From: Anagrus nilaparvatae
Taxonomy: Eukaryota; Arthropoda; Insecta; Hymenoptera; Mymaridae
Direction: 5' to 3'
DNA length: 64,000 bases
Assembly: GCA_022575985.1 (NCBI GenBank)
Contig: JAKSXM010000132.1
Coordinates: 5,704,001 to 5,768,000, forward strand
Made by a program: the position numbers and the translations under genes. Positions 23,601-38,025 of the stretch are shown piece by piece (positions within the stretch are counted from its first letter, which is position 1; each line of letters starts with the position of its first letter). The notes below the pieces were generated by a model. That model was not told the DNA's origin, did not search any database, and saw only the letters and a program-made list of their open reading frames with translations.

Positions 23601-26600
23601 CACTCCCCCTTTTGGATGTCACAATTTTATTTTATCAACCTCATAGAAAAAAAATAGGTATAAATACCCTTATATAAAGTATAATATAAATTTTAAAAAT
23701 ATAATGTTAATTCTATGAAGTAATAAAAATGTTATTATAAATTAAAAATATTTGATCCCCAAAAAAATATACATATTCTGATTTCAAAAAAATAGGATTT
23801 GTAAAAACCAAAAATTTTTATTTCTTAATTGTTTATTTTATAGGTATTATAATTATATTATTTATGAATATTTTCAATCTTTTTAATTGACCTCTTTTAT
23901 TATTAAGGAAAACCTACCCCCATACTCTGGATGTCTTTTATGGAAAGCCCCTAAAATTAAAATACTAAAGTTTTTTTATCTTATTTGAATCCATCATCCT
24001 AAAAAAATACATTTATGATTCAAATTTGCTAAACTGGGACAAAAAAGATTTTATTGCAGTTGTATTATTTAGATTTTACTAAAAAAATATGGCTAATTTT
24101 CATAAAACCAATATAATTTTATTTTTAAAATTTAAATCTGAAAAATAAATACATTTTAACTCTATATAAAACATTTTTTGTTTGCCAAAATTTTCTATTT
24201 TTGGCTTAAAATAGTTGTAAGTCCGCTACATTATTTAAACCAAAAGAAATATATAAAATTTACTTTAATTTTAATATATGTCATCCTTAAAAATCTATTT
24301 TGACTAAACTAAATATAATAATACAAAAATTAGCATAGCGTAATTAAAAAAGTATATATGTGATTTTATTTGTTAGTATTCTTTCTATTAAAAACGTGCA
24401 AATTATTGTTATCTTTTAATTCTACCATTCTATTCGTTGTCCTAGTTAGTTTCGATACACAAAATAATTGCATTATATGTGTATTTTCTAAATTTTTTAT
24501 AGAGTTTGATTTGTAATTTTTTGAATATTGGAAAATAATTGACTTTTAAGCTATTGAACTAGAAATTGTGGATAAATATTCAGTCTATTCTATTGAACTA
24601 GGATTGGAATGCAATTGGTTGTCCAGAAAAACTTGAAATTCCATTTTTTTTTCTGGTCATGCAAACAATATTTTGGACAAGTAAAAAATAAAAAAATTAA
24701 AATATTTAAAATTACAAAATTGTTCATAAAACTATCCAAGTTAAACATTTAACTTTTATCTATTGGTAACTTTCCAAAAACTATTAAAATTTTTGAATTT
24801 ATAGGAGTTTCAATTTCTATGGGTATACTTATATAAATAATTAAACTTCTTTTATTATAACCTAAAATATTTCAGTAAAAGCTACATAACCGCAAATATT
24901 TATTAAAATTGTTGCAATTCTTAATTCATGCTTTTAAACTCAAATAAATAAATAAAATAATATAAAAACAGTGGTTTACATAAAATTTTACTTCAAAAAA
25001 GGTAATAAAATAATGAAAAAATAAGCATTTTTTAGAAAGAGTTTGCATGTATAGAAAAGAATAAATAGTATAATAATAAAAAGCAACGAAAATTTTGAAA
25101 ATGAAATGAAAATTAAAGAAATACAAATATATAAAGTATAAACAATAATAAAGATAAGAAAATTAAACAAGAGAATAGATAAATAAATGCTGGGCTTGCT
25201 TTTTTCGTGACTTAGTTAGTGGACTCACCCCATTGAAATTTAGAACGCCTAGAATCGGTTGTAACCGAAAAATCGTCACTAGTGGAAAAGATGTCAGTAG
25301 GAGGCAAGGAGAGACTGGCTCTCTTGTTTTTACCAGGAGTTAATAGGGGAGGATCAGGATTACTATTCCAATTGAAAACCTCGTACATGGACGAGGACAT
25401 TCTCATATCTGGAAAATAAAATTTCTCTAAATTTGTGCTCTTCGTTAAATTTAATTGATTTTCCCAGAGAATTTTTAGCTGTGCATTAATTTTAAGTTGA
25501 TGGGTACAATGAAAATAGAAAAAATATATATGTATATAATTACTAATAGTGAACGAGATATGTACTGATTTTAGAAAATTGTGCCCATAATTAATAAGAC
25601 AAATACAGTTAGGTACATACAATAACGAAGAGACTAGACGAGATTACCCAGCACCTGAAAAAGCTCCCTAAAAGATCAAATATTTCTTTTTTTTACATAC
25701 CTTGGCCGGGTTTGCGCTCAAGCCCACCGGCAGAGGTGGCTCTTTTCTTGCTACCATCAAGTTCTCGTTCGGAGGATCTCCTTGTCAAAGGATTTATTTG
25801 TTGCTGCTGGAGGTTACTGACATTACTTGTGGAAGTTGCTCGGCGTCCTGAGAGGTAACCTCCAGTGTCGGCAGGTTCGAGCATTCTAGGCGTCGAGCTT
25901 CCAAATGCAAAAACAATTTGCGATCTTTCATTTCTAGCTTTAACCTCCTGGCGCACCTTTCGCTCTTGCTGGTGCTTTCGAAGGATAGCCTCTCGACGTT
26001 CTTGTACAGCATCCCACATTTGCTTTCGTCTTTCTTCAGCTTGACTGCGCCTCAAATTATACTTCGATCGAAGTTCCTCGATTCGATGAGTGCGCTCTTC
26101 TTCGCGTTGTTCGCGAAACCGCTGAGCCGATAAAGCATGCTGTCTTAATTCCTCTAATCGACGCTGTCGCTCCTCATTTTGACGCTCGCGTACAAGCCTC
26201 ACCCGGTCTGCCGCTCCTGTAAATTAAATAATTCATTAGTATATTAATTAACAAGTTTTTGCTTAATTCAAGCTAATATCGAGTCGAAGATGATAATAAT
26301 GACCTGATGATGAAGGGCTCTGGTCGGGGTATTCGCCATCGAGCGAGTCCGCGTCGAAGTTATTACTGTCACAGCGTTTCTTCCTCGAATCTGCTGCTCA
26401 AAAATAATTAATTTACAACTAATTGTTCAAAGCGAAATTCAAACGCATGCACAATAAACTAAATTCAAATTAGCTTCCATGCTTCTTTCTTTAATCAAAC
26501 AATTGTTAGACGGAAATCATCAAAACGTGAGCAGCTTTTGGCGAGACTTTTGGGCAATAGCATTCGGTTAATTTATTTTTAAATATTTAAATTTTGTTAT

Positions 26601-28130
26601 TATTTATTTTTTCATTCAGTAAATCGAAAGAAGATCAAAATTGTTTTTAATAATCGTTTACCTGTAGGGAATTCAAATTGCTCATCAGCGGAGCCTAGTT
26701 GAGCAAACCAATGCATCGTTTGATCTAATGAAACATGAAAAATTGCTAAATGAAATGTCAATAATACGATCTGAGAGAGTGAGAGAGAGAATCTATGTGG
26801 TTATAGAACCAATAATTAAATTAGAAAGTAAATTTTCTATTTGGTCCTCTCGAGATTTTTAGATATGGAAAAATCCAATAAATTAATTTTAAATTGCAAT
26901 TAAGAAAGGTTGCTGCTTCGGATCATTTACTAAAATATCGCTTATTTAATATGTATCATGCAATATAATCAAACTGCGGATAAAATACTTAAAATTTAAT
27001 ATATTTTCATTTTATTATCCTAGTTCGAAAATACATTACCAATATCTAAAAACTAAGTTTCAAACAAATGATGTTGAAAGAATTTTAAAAATATTTTTAA
27101 AAGTGATCGTAAATATTTGTTAATTTTTAAAAGGCAAAAAAAATTTTTTATGATCAATTTATATTGAAATTCTGAAGTAAGTACTTAAAAATAAACTTAA
27201 TAAATTTCAACCGTAACAGTTACTGACATTGAATAAAAAGTCTACCTAAAAAAATCGTTGCGAAAATATTTATAATTATATTAATTTTAAAAATTGTCTA
27301 GAAAGTGTCTTAAAAATCACAAATATTATTATTTAAGATGTTTATTTTTGAAATTTTCTAAAATGACAATCAAAAATACAAAATAAATCAAACTATTTTT
27401 GTTGTATTAAATTTCAATCAAAAATTTTAAGACAAATCATTAATAATAAATGATCGATCAATAAAATATTAAATTACAAATGGAAAAATAGAACCAAAAA
27501 AAATAAATTAAATCCTACAAAAATATGAAATATAAAAAAATTCTACACATTAATGTGAATGATTTGCAAAAATTTGGAATATGAAAGTTTTTTTGACAAT
27601 AAAAATAATTATATTTTACCTTTTGTGAATGAATTTCTGTGTGTTTCATTTGATGTCTGACTGTCTTGAGGTGCTGTGCCAGCTGAAAAAATAAATAGAT
27701 TTATCAATTATAAGATTAATTTTTAGGTTATGTTTTGGCTAAGTAAATGACAAAAAATATTTTTTATCGAAATTTTTTATGGGATTGTGTAGACAGGCTT
27801 GTAACGCAACAGGTGTAAAGAAATCTCTTATGATTTTACAATTTTGTATTTGATTTTTATGTTGTTTTAGGACAAGAACATTTTATAATTTTTGGATAGC
27901 AGAATTTATTATTTTAAATTACTCTGTTTTAGCTCTAATATATATTTTTGCTCTAATTTTCCTATCTAATTTTTAACTCGTAAGTTCAATTAAAATTATA
28001 ATATCAGAACAAAAACCTTCATCTTCATCTGTAGAACTATCTTCACGAGTATCTTCATTCTCGATATTGAAATTTTCACGTCTATATTTACGTTTTCTTG
28101 ACTCTAATCCTGAAGTACGACGGTTTATAA
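20623..28130 (-). CDS. ens: Ensconsin / MAP7-family microtubule-associated protein, core exons
   Basis: MAP7 proteins bind microtubules and recruit/activate kinesin-1. Exons (minus): 28130-28017, 27682-27620, 26724-26662, 26393-26304, 26216-25701, 25408-25229, 23081-22650, 22459-21941, 21860-21739, 21661-21420, 21345-21225, 21147-20623. A 21-nt in-frame micro-exon is possible at 22600-22580. The first coiled coil, the microtubule-binding part, is the Arg/Glu-rich exon 26216-25701, ending in FAFGSSTPRMLEPADTGG. Then come DMRMSSSMYEVFNW, a Ser/Pro/Gln-rich linker, and the MAP7/E-MAP-115 coiled coil from the ITTEEEAKAALAERRRLARE exon to NARRKRVEAIMSRTR. The tail is Asn/Ser-rich. With a 5' exon at 55.6 kb all modules give about 1014 residues. 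A donor at 20651 (phase 1) could lead to another last exon I did not find; otherwise the stop is at 20623. The two 5'-most exons are the least certain. Confidence 0.85.
23533..23951. mobile_element. MITE-like element in ensconsin intron, TAA target duplication
   Basis: Left end GGGAGCTTCCATAAATTACG and right end (reverse complement) GGGGCTTTCCATAAAAGACA form imperfect inverted ends. TAA flanks both sides (23530-23532 and 23952-23954). A 3-bp TWA duplication is the PIF/Harbinger pattern. The interior is non-coding, with CCTACCCC motifs near both ends. It is old, judging by the mismatches. Confidence 0.5.
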
Positions 28131-30579
28131 CTGTAGGGGCGGCCGGACGTTTCCTTATTTTTTTGGAAAAAATTTTTTTTTTTTAATCAAGAATTTTATT
28201 CTTTGTTTAACAATAATTACACGTGGAAAATGTCAATGAGCTCTTAGAACGTTTTTTTAAATAAAAAAATAAATTCTGATAATCTTTTTAAATAAAATAT
28301 TTTTTGATAAGATAAAATTATTTTAAATACAAATAAAAATTATCAGACGTTATTAATTAGCACTTCAAGTGATAAAATCAAAAACTCGAAAAAACCAGAT
28401 AAAATGTTTAAAATAATAACAAAAGAAATGAGCCAAAATTTTGTCAATTTCCACGTTTTTAGAAATCCAAACCTACTGAATCGTTGAATTACATAAATGG
28501 CAGGATCTTTTAAGTCTACGGGAAACCGTTGCTTTTCGCAGGGTCTCCCTGCAGAGTTCTGAAAACATATCCCCATTTTTTAAAAAAATAATCACTTCAA
28601 AAAAGTAAAATTCATATTTTAGAAAAAATTGGATTCTTCCTTAAAAAAATTTTTTTCACCGATCAGAAAATTCACCAAAATTAAAATTTCGTTTATTTAC
28701 ATAATTAAAAAAATTATTTTAGTTTTAAAAAAAAGTTCAAATTATTAATTAAAAAAGTTTCCTTTTTTTAAACACACATCCTTGCATAACCTGAACAGCT
28801 TCACAACTAATAGTAAACTGATAAAGTCAACGCATACCGCGCATCTCGTGGGTCAAATCTCAGGAGCGTACTAACATTTCTAAAGGATCTTAATATTTGT
28901 AATAAAAAAAATATATAACTTTGTACTTAAATCCTTGTAAAAAAATTATTTTTTTAAAATCGGATATCAAAAAAAAAAAGTCATAATTAAATATATTTTA
29001 TGCTAAATGTATTAAAAACATGACCTAGTTATTTCTCAACTTACTTTGTTTTTCGCATTAAAGTTTATTCATAAGGAAAAGCAATAAAAAAAAAATATTT
29101 ACATTAAAAAAAATTAAATTCAAGGATAATAATCCAAAAAATGAAAAGTTTGAATTTTTTTTTTTTTTATTTAATTTTTGCAAGCTCGGCGCGCCAACAA
29201 TATTATACTCTAAAGTATTGATCCATTTTGGCACGAATGAATAGGACGTTAATGTTATTATTTGCTAAAATGACAAAAGCCTATATAAATGACAAGATGA
29301 TGAACCACTTATCAGTTGAAAATTTTCACATTCAATGTCTAATACAATAATTAAGCTTTATATTGTTTTAAATTTTAATAGAAAATTTGGTCAAGTTCAT
29401 AATCTTCAATAATTTTAATGAGATTTTTGTTTTTTTTCTATTATGATTTATACCACATTTTTTTAACTTTTTGGCAATTTGACAAAAACTTAATCTTATG
29501 TATTATACAGATAAGGATATGAAAAGTGTGCATTTAATTTTAAGTTGAATTTAATCGTGTGAAAATTTATGCTATTCAATATAATAGTGAATCTTTTTAA
29601 CCAAAATTTTGGTTAGAATTGAAGACAATATTAAAAACCTTTAATTATATTTAAATTATTTAAGAATTAAGGTTGCTACCAATAAATCTAATTTCACGCA
29701 CTTTTATTTTCATTGTTTTTAGGTTATTTAGGAATTTTCAATTAATTGCCTAAAATGAGCAACAAGTCAAATTTAATAAAATTCGAGATAAAATTAATGC
29801 TTCCAGTTCATTATCAATGGTGATGATGATGTATGTTATTCAGCATATTATAGTAATATTAAAACGATGGCAACTGACCCGGGAAAAATTAATACGGTTG
29901 TAATATGTTCGCCATTTTCATTATACAAGTCTGTAACTATATTGATCCAAAAATCAAATAACATTTACGGCGAATATTCCGTAAATTGAAAGCGATTCGA
30001 TTGGTTGTAATTGAAATAAAATTAAATGGATTTTTTATAGGAAGTTTTGAAAAAAGGTGCCTTATGGGGTTGAGGAGGCAAAGAGGAAAAATATTAATGC
30101 AAATATAGTTTTCTCCTAGAGCAGATAATATGTTATAGGTTGTTTTTTTTAATTAAAAATCCTATTATAACTAATCCTATAACCTGAGATTTAGCAACCC
30201 CATATACTCGAAGGCAAAACTCGAGAAAAGGTTAAAGTTTTGAGGGGGCAAAGCCACCGTCAAGAAAAACAAAAATGCAAATAGTTTTTATCTCATTTTT
30301 TTACTTTTATTATAGAAGGTAATTTTTTAATTGTATATAGTTTCTTCTTTTTAAATTAATATTCGTGGGGGAAATGTCCGGGGTGGGGGCGTAGATTGAA
30401 ATGTACAGAGGGGGGGAGGGTGGCCAGTTAATCAAAATTTACCCATATTTATGTTAAAACATTAAAAGCACCCCCCGATCTAACTAATTAAAAGGGGTTT
30501 TGTCCTTTTTTGAAATTACGGAATTTTTGCCAATTTTACCGGGGGTAATTAAAAAAATTTTTAATTATACTGCAGTCAA

Positions 30580-30725
30580 TAGACGAGGAGTGGGGGGGGG
30601 GGGGCATCTAGTGTCTGGCCGTCACCAAATTTGGTCTACTATAATAAATTTTTGGTCACTAATCACGAATTTTGGGTCCCTGTCTGCAAAAAATTGGCTA
30701 AAAACTGAGTCCTGCCCAGTATTGG
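30580..30725. repeat. Dispersed repeat copy A (inverse of 40130-40235)
   Basis: Starts with a run of about a dozen G and contains CACCAAATTTGGTCTACTAT and CACTAATCACGAATTTTGGG. The reverse complement of 40130-40235 reads through the same order (G-run, CATCAGATTTGGTCTATTAT, GCTGATCACGAAAATCGGGG). The two are diverged copies of one family in opposite orientation. Confidence 0.6.
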
Positions 30726-33700
30726 TCATTTAAAAATAACTTAATTCATAAATAAATAGTAAATTATGGGCGATCACGACAATTTTAATTTTAATAATTT
30801 ACCTTTACTTAAAATTTTATATCAGAAGGTGTAATTCCAAAATTAATATAAAAAAAAATCACAGCATTTTTTTATCCAAGAGCTAAAAACTCTACAAAAT
30901 TGGGGTTTATAAGGATGTATAGATATATTTGAATTTGGAAAAATGCAAAATTTTTATTAACATGGAACATATTTATTGAGAGAGGTACCCTTGGAATCCA
31001 AAAATTAATGGGGGAGGGGGTCTCAAATATGTCCTATTTAAGGAGGAAGTCAAGCGGGACTTAGAATAACTTAATAATACGGGTTTAGGAAATCAAAATA
31101 ATTTGGGATTAGAATCTTAACATTTAGTAAATAGCAAATAGCAAATTGTATTGAAATAATATTTATGCATTATACCTAGCTCTCAGCTGTAGTATTTTTT
31201 ACACAAATCTTAATACATAAAGTCTTAATGAAATAGGGTCATACTTGGGGCCCTAGGGGCTGAGAAGAGTGCCAATTTCGACTTAAAAAATTAATCCGAT
31301 TTAAGTAAATAATAATCAGATAGAAATGTTTATCAATTACTAAAATCAGATAATTCGAATGAATTAACTTATTTACTTTTCAAACATCAATAATTCAAAC
31401 TGATCGTAATTCAAAAAAACAGTGTATCGTTGTATTATTGCTTTGTCTTTCAAAAAAACATCATTGATTTTATTCATAAACATATGTAAAAATGATTATA
31501 AATATCACATAACTTACATAATTATAGTTTTAAATTACATACAGATTGAATCCTTGAAAATAAATAAAAAAACTGACACAAATATACAAACACATGTAAA
31601 TTTATTAACTAATCTCATAGTTATTTATTTATTTGCATATAAAAAAACAAAAATATCGCTTTAGGCTATGCTTAAAAAATTTAAATTTATAAGAAAGTTA
31701 AAGAACAATAAATTATTATAAATTTGGTAAATATTTTGAAAAAATTTAAAATGGTACCTTTTTTCCGATAAATATTCTTGTAATACCCAAGATTCTCTTC
31801 ATCCAAACTGTTAATTAATATATTTCTTAATATATTTAGAGTATTTTTAGATATTTTTCTATCCAATTCATTTTTAAAAGACATTTTTTAGGTTAGGTAA
31901 CATATTTCCTTAATGGTTAAATAATTGATGACAATAAAAAATCAGCACTTCCAGATAATAACAGACCATAAACTTTTAATCGAAGATTATTGACAAAAAA
32001 CTTTCTAATTTTTCAATACACACACACACACAAATAAAAACATTCACACGCATCGACGAGTAAAAGGATTTTTTTTTTAAATATCATTTTTTATTATCCT
32101 TTTTATTAGAAGAAAAAATCAGTAAGAAAGTTTAAACAGAAGCATTTTATCGATAGTTTGTGTTGCTTGTTGAACTGATTGTATTTCACTAACTGATATT
32201 TATTCGCTCAACAGTTTTTCTCTAGTCACGTTTTTTTTTTTTATTTATTTTATTAACAAACTTTTACCCCTCCCATTAATTTTTTACCTCTTCTCTGTAA
32301 GCTTCTGATTAATTACCTATTTTGTGTTTAAATTTATTAATCAAAAAAATTTATTAAAATCCTTGAATTTTTAACAAAAACCTACGCAATTTTTTAAATT
32401 TACGTCATTAAATCAGTGAGAAACTAAAAAAAAAAAAAAACAATTATTGAAAGTATATTAGAAAGAAAATAATATTAAATTTTCAATCGATTATACCATT
32501 TATTTTCTTTTTTATTATCTTATGCAAGATCTTTTCTCTTCCATTAAAAATATACATAAATAAAGGTCAGTAACACCGACTTACTTTAAAGTCAATATTT
32601 TTTTTTTAGTATTTTAAAAAAAGTTTTTTTTTTTATTCCGGAAAGTTTCGTTGAAAAGTAAGGTGTATAGAATAAGTGTAGTAAAATTAGACTATTTATT
32701 TTATTGATTAGTTTCTTTCTTGGTATGAAAATTTTTTTTTATGGACTGACGTTTGTGTATAGAAATTTTTTTTTTCTTTTTACTAATTTTTGGAAAGCTA
32801 GTTTCGTTTCAAAAGTTTTGTTAAACTTGTTATTAATTTAGTTTTTTTTTTGGCAAAAATTAGGTTTGCGAATTTTTTTTTTTTTATAGGTCAGCTTATG
32901 TATGGACTCGCTATTATTTTCCAAAAAATAATCCATTTTCAAGCAGAAAATCTGTTTTAAATTGGATAAGGCTGTGCGTTTGGAATACTTGGTTTTAAAA
33001 TACAAAATATGGTAACAATGGTACAAAGTTAAAAATTTGAGTAAGAATCTGGACCATGTTAACAACTAATGAAAGAGGAGAAAAATTTGAGTGAATTAGA
33101 ATGATGGAGTAGGATTTGTGTTTCAAAAAGGAGGATAAAGAGTCGGTTTTTAGTACAAAAAGAAGAATAGAACGAAATTGGAACCAAATATCTGTTTCAT
33201 AAACTGTTTATAAAGTAGTTTTAATTTATAAACATAAAATATAAGCCTACCTCTAGGCTTATTGCTTTAGGTTGTTGCACAAGGAAATTGATGATAATAA
33301 TCTTTGGATTCTGGAGAGCTATACAGTAAGAAGGATTACGCTATGAGTGAAAGCCAGTAAAGATAGAAACTTATGTGACTTCAATGAGTTTCTTCTTATT
33401 CCTGTTCTTATTGTATAGCTCATCGTGGAAGAATTCATCTAACAATAGTTTCTGCAGAATCATATTTGGTTTTGAAGATCAAGGGAACAAACAAAGTATT
33501 CAAAAAGACATAATCTTAAATACTTAAAGACTAGGAAGGTGAGAATGCCTGGTAAAACATTAGGGAGTATTTAAAATGTTTGCAAAAGTAATCTTGGTCT
33601 TCTACACAATATTTCAAAAAGGAGTGGAAAACAAATCACTTATTGTTAGTGAATACAAGTAGGGGGAAGCTAGCGCTAAGATCTGCAACAACATTGGTGG

Positions 33701-34011
33701 AACGATGGAAAGAATACTGCGTTCGTGGCTCTTATGGGCTATGTTGTGGGAGGGTTCTTTGAGAAATAATATGTTTTCCCAAAAGGCATTTCTTGATTGA
33801 TACCATCAAACCAGGCATCAAACAGGTAGCAGATATGTCTACAGTGCGAGAGAAGTCACTTTGCACTTAGGTCACTGAATCCGAATCCTGGGTCCAAAGA
33901 CTTTGGAAAATAAGGGAAAACCCTAAAATCAGTAAAAACTACCCCTGATTAGGGTTTTTTTGCAAAATTTTCGAATTAAAGCTAAAATTATCCAACAAAT
34001 ACCATTTTTTC

Positions 34012-34503
34012 AAGATTGGTTATCAAAACTTTGGGCTTATTTGATAACAGAACAAGTTTGGAAAATTGGGGCTAATTATAGTGGAAAAAAACTACCCCTA
34101 AAATAAGGAAAATTACGAAAAACATAAGAAAATACTATTTATTTTTATTTTTTATTATTAGTATTTAACACTATTACGATATATAAATAGTCCCCCGTAG
34201 GGGTAGTTTTCCCCCATGTTTAATGTAATAATAATGTAAAATGCCATAAAATGTTATTAAATACTAGGTTCAAGATTGAAAAGTTAAAAAAAATCGTTCA
34301 TCATGTTTTTCATAATTTTCAAATTTAGGGGTGGGTTTTACCACCAGGGGGGGGGGGTGAAACAATTTTTTTTACATACTACTTATGTTGCTATATTTTC
34401 AGTAGCAAAAGAAAAAGCAAGAAAAAAATGCCCCCTATAATTAGCTCTAATTTCCTACATTTGGTGTGTTATCAATTAAGCCCAATATTTTGGTTACCAA
34501 TCC
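34012..34503. repeat. Foldback element, ~72-bp imperfect inverted arms
   Basis: Arm 34012-34084 (contains TTGGGCTTATTTGATAACA and GGGGCTAATTATAG) pairs with 34431-34503, whose reverse complement has TTGGGCTTAATTGATAACAC and GAGCTAATTATAGG. The arms are about 80% identical by eye. The interior is non-coding with a C/G homopolymer patch near 34346. No target duplication could be identified. Confidence 0.55.
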
Positions 34504-37500
34504 CAGGCTTAAGAAGTTTTTTTTTATTGCATCAAACTTTCAAAAATCCTTTATGACTGATTGCATGGGTACTGTCGGTACTGCTTCCTTGGGTATCATT
34601 GTATGAAGGATTCCTGTTATCGCCGACATGAGTTATTAGGATAGTAAGAAATTGATAATCAAAACTTGAAGACAGGTGACATTTTCATGGTGATCAAGCT
34701 ACCTTTCTTGAGACCATATTCAAGATCTTTAACAATTTTTATTATCCCATTTAATCACGAATCTGGATACAGGTAGAGACAGTGATAGTTTACAATTAAT
34801 GCCTGTTGTTACTTAACAAGTTGGTCACAGACACCTACATTCCTTGTATCGTAAAAATATAAAATGTAAAAATTTAAAAGTATACTTCTAAACATGAAGG
34901 TATAAAACGATATTTTAACAAACTAAAATAGCAAAACAATTAGTCTACCAAGGAGGAGCGCTCTCCATTTGAAATATCGTAACATTTTTCAAATAAAGAA
35001 TCGCCAATTCATATTTTAACTCGTGGAGAAGGATTTTCATTTTCAATTTACACTTTTATTATAATTTAAATGAAAAAAAATGTAAAAGCTATTAACTACT
35101 TATTGTTTAATAAATAATAAACGTTACAAACAATCCTCTTTTGTTGTCAGAATTTTCGTTCAAAGTATTAAAAAGCACTTTTCATACATAATTTAACTTT
35201 CATAAATATGCTTTCATGTTGAAGAAAAATGGATAGCATACAAAGTAGACATATACCAAACAATAATTACATTATAGTAAAAAAACTGGAAAATTGTTTA
35301 CCTTAAAAAATCAATCAAAAAATATCTTTTGTTCAAATTATTATCAGCAAATAATTATTTTCTTCACTCTTTACTTAAAAAACCTGCCAGTTAAGCTCGT
35401 CCTCTAACTGACCATACTTGAACTAAATAAGGGAATTGAAAAATCAATCGAATTCTTAAAAGCGTAAATTTCGTTTATGACTCGACACTTTCAAGTAGAT
35501 AATATCAAAAAAAAAAAAGACGAAGCATATACACACGCGATCGCTCGATTAGTCAAACTAAAAACCACCCCTTTTTGAAAAAGGGTTAGGTCAGGTTTTA
35601 GTATTTCTTGAATATACAGAAATATACGTATTTTCTTTATTTTTTACACTAATGAATAAACAAATATATGTGACTTCCTTTTTTTTATGGTACTGTTTTG
35701 TATATGCGAGGTTTTATGAAATGTTTGGAAATTATTGTAGGCTGCTTGTTGTGAATACTAAGGGAATATTTATAGCTTTTGTATATTATTTTCGCGAAAA
35801 AATAACTATAGAATTAAGGCTGGAATTTGAAGTTTCGTGTTTAAAGTTTTTCCTGAATGTGCATATTCATACACAAATTTGTGAAAATATTTAGAATGCC
35901 AATATTTAAAAGTTTTGAAATGTGCCTAATTTTGTATATCCTGGTTCAAAAAATACTGTCCACTTTACCAAGCAAACTATCCCACCGGATATGAATTTTG
36001 CTACAATTTTATACCCTCGCTCTTGATCTTGAACTAATGTAATTTCAAATATTGTTAGACCGAGTGTCAGACACTGTAATCTTAAACTAGAGAATATTAT
36101 CTCTATTTAATAAAAACACCTCATCGGTATTTTTGATATTTACTTATTATATTGCTGATAACGCCAAACTAGCAGGAAGGATTGAGTCATTGTATTTTTG
36201 AGCCTGAATTTTAGACCAATTAGTAATTTTTTTTACAAATACAATTCAAAAATTTAAATCGGGCTTCTCAAAAATATTGATCATCGATTGCTTCCGGAAA
36301 ACGACAAGAATTTATATCGCTATCCATTCTGAAACTAATTAAAATATCTTGCCATGCTTGCTTGCATGCATCTTATCTACACGTCAGTCATTAAAAACCC
36401 TCCGAATAAATTGGATTTTAATAAAATATATTTGATTTAGTTAGATATTTACATGATTTTTCACCTCGTCTTTGGATTAAATTTTCTTCAAAAAAACAAT
36501 AATTGATCATAATAAATCAGACCTGTCACAGAAATTTAATAAATTCTCTCATAAATTATGTGTCATATCCTGATAAGACTTATATGCGATTACTGAAAAT
36601 TAAGTGCATAAAAAAAGCTTTCACATTCTATAACACAATTTTCACAACTCGAAACTATTAGCTTAAGAATTCAAGAATTCATCATCAACCGAAACAGAAC
36701 GATAATTCTCATTTCCACTGGCAATTTATTTCAATTTCTATAAATAGATTCAAAATTATACAAATTACTGAGAAGGCAAACAAAATCTCGTATATCTACC
36801 CTTTATTTTCATCCCCTATTAGATCCTATAAATGATTCATTCGACCTTCATCCCTAAAAAATTAATCGAAAAAGTTGTTTTGTAGAGAAAATTGATATGT
36901 TTATCTTGAAAACTTTTTTGGTAAAATTCCTTTCTACATCCAATTCTCATAATTTAGAACTTCAAAGCATCAAAAATATTTATTCAAAGTAAACTTTCAA
37001 GTAATCAATCCCCAACAGACTCTAAAAATTTGGCAAATCCACAATAAAAAAATTCAATCCAAAAAATCTCTTAACTTTAAAAATAAATCAACAATTTCTA
37101 ACTCCTAAAATATTTTTCCATAAATAAACAAAAATGCAAGGATTTTTCCTATTCAAAAAAAATTTTTTATAACTTTATTAAGTTATTTATATTAATAATA
37201 AATAAAAATGTTTAACGATGAGTCATTAAAAAATTAGTACACAAAGAGACATTTTTTTAGGTGTGTTTTATGTATGTGTGTGTTTATTATTACACATATC
37301 TAGGACAAATTTAATTGAAATAATTTTTTTAGATAAAAAAAATTGGATAATCTGATTTAAAAAAAAATGCCAGGATTTTTAGTTAATAAAAGTAAAAAAA
37401 TTTATTTTATTAAACAGAAAGTTTTTTTTTGTAAAGAAAATATTTTTAAGAAAATTGATCACGCGAGATAATTTGCTTTTTTTTTTATTTCATCCCATGT

Positions 37501-37838
37501 TTTAGAGCAATAAAATTAACAATTCTTGTAATAAAAAAAAAAAATTTTACTTTTTCTTTCCAGTAACTAATGAAATTTATTTAAATTATGAGTAATGAAA
37601 AATAAATGTGCCTAAATAAAAAACTGCAAATAACTTTCTATGTAAAATGGTTATTTATTTAACGTGAGTAGAATAAAATTATTTAAAAAAATTTTATTGT
37701 CAAGTATGTGCATGTTTAATTTATAAAAAGACGTTTAAAAAAAAGGGTTACAAGTTATTCCGACTATGAGAGTTTAAATTTAGCATGTATAAAATAAAAT
37801 TCTTAAGATTGTAATTTAGGTTAAAAGATTAGACTCAC

Positions 37839-38025
37839 ATAACCAAAAATTACCCCTAGGTGCTTCATGAAGACGATTTAATTGAATATTCGAAATTCCT
37901 AAAGATTCTAAATCTTGTTTTAATTGACTACTATCCATGCCCAATGCTCTTTGAGGCAAAAGGAATAAATGGTCACTAGCCTCAAAAGGCGTTGGTAACA
38001 TCATCATCATCATCATTTTATTCAA
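37839..38025 (-). CDS. Candidate alternative first coding exon of ensconsin (62 codons + 1 nt)
   Basis: An open frame begins with M-N-K and six Met codons (an ATG repeat) and continues with LPTPFEASDHLFLLPQRALG and a helix-like DSSQLKQDLESLGISNIQLN. It ends at a strong donor, TTAT followed by GTGAGT. It ends in phase 1, which is exactly what the core exon starting at 28130 needs (T plus TT gives Phe, frame stays open). Joining it to exon 26216 directly would create a stop, so it would have to use an intermediate cassette. Just upstream (38095-38200) is a GC-richer patch that could be a promoter. I do not recognise the peptide. It could also be the first exon of a separate gene lying in this region. 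Confidence 0.5.

Larger units (their letters stand above)
28131..37838. other. Large ensconsin intron, 9.7 kb, repeat-rich
   Basis: No convincing gene. Sequence between 30000 and 31300 has G-runs and several short related repeats (GGGGTTGAGGAGGCAAAG at 30067 versus GAGGGGGCAAAG at 30242). A foldback pair lies at 34.0-34.5 kb and a dispersed repeat at 30.58 kb (both separate). A segment at 28443-28569 (minus) has acceptor-like and donor-like borders and an open frame (GRPCEKQRFPVDLKD) but does not join the neighbours in phase. A CA repeat lies at about 32018-32032. Confidence 0.4.

Noticed and set aside
28343..28576. Minus-strand frame with acceptor-like TTTTCAG and donor-like GTAGGT around a GRPCEKQRFPVDLKD peptide
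   Set aside because: Its reading phase needs a phase-0 upstream exon, whereas both candidate first exons end in phase 1; the other frames hit stops. Could be a genuine rare exon but cannot be supported.
33300..33900. More balanced composition hinting at an inserted gene fragment
   Set aside because: All frames are broken quickly and no motif could be recognised on either strand.
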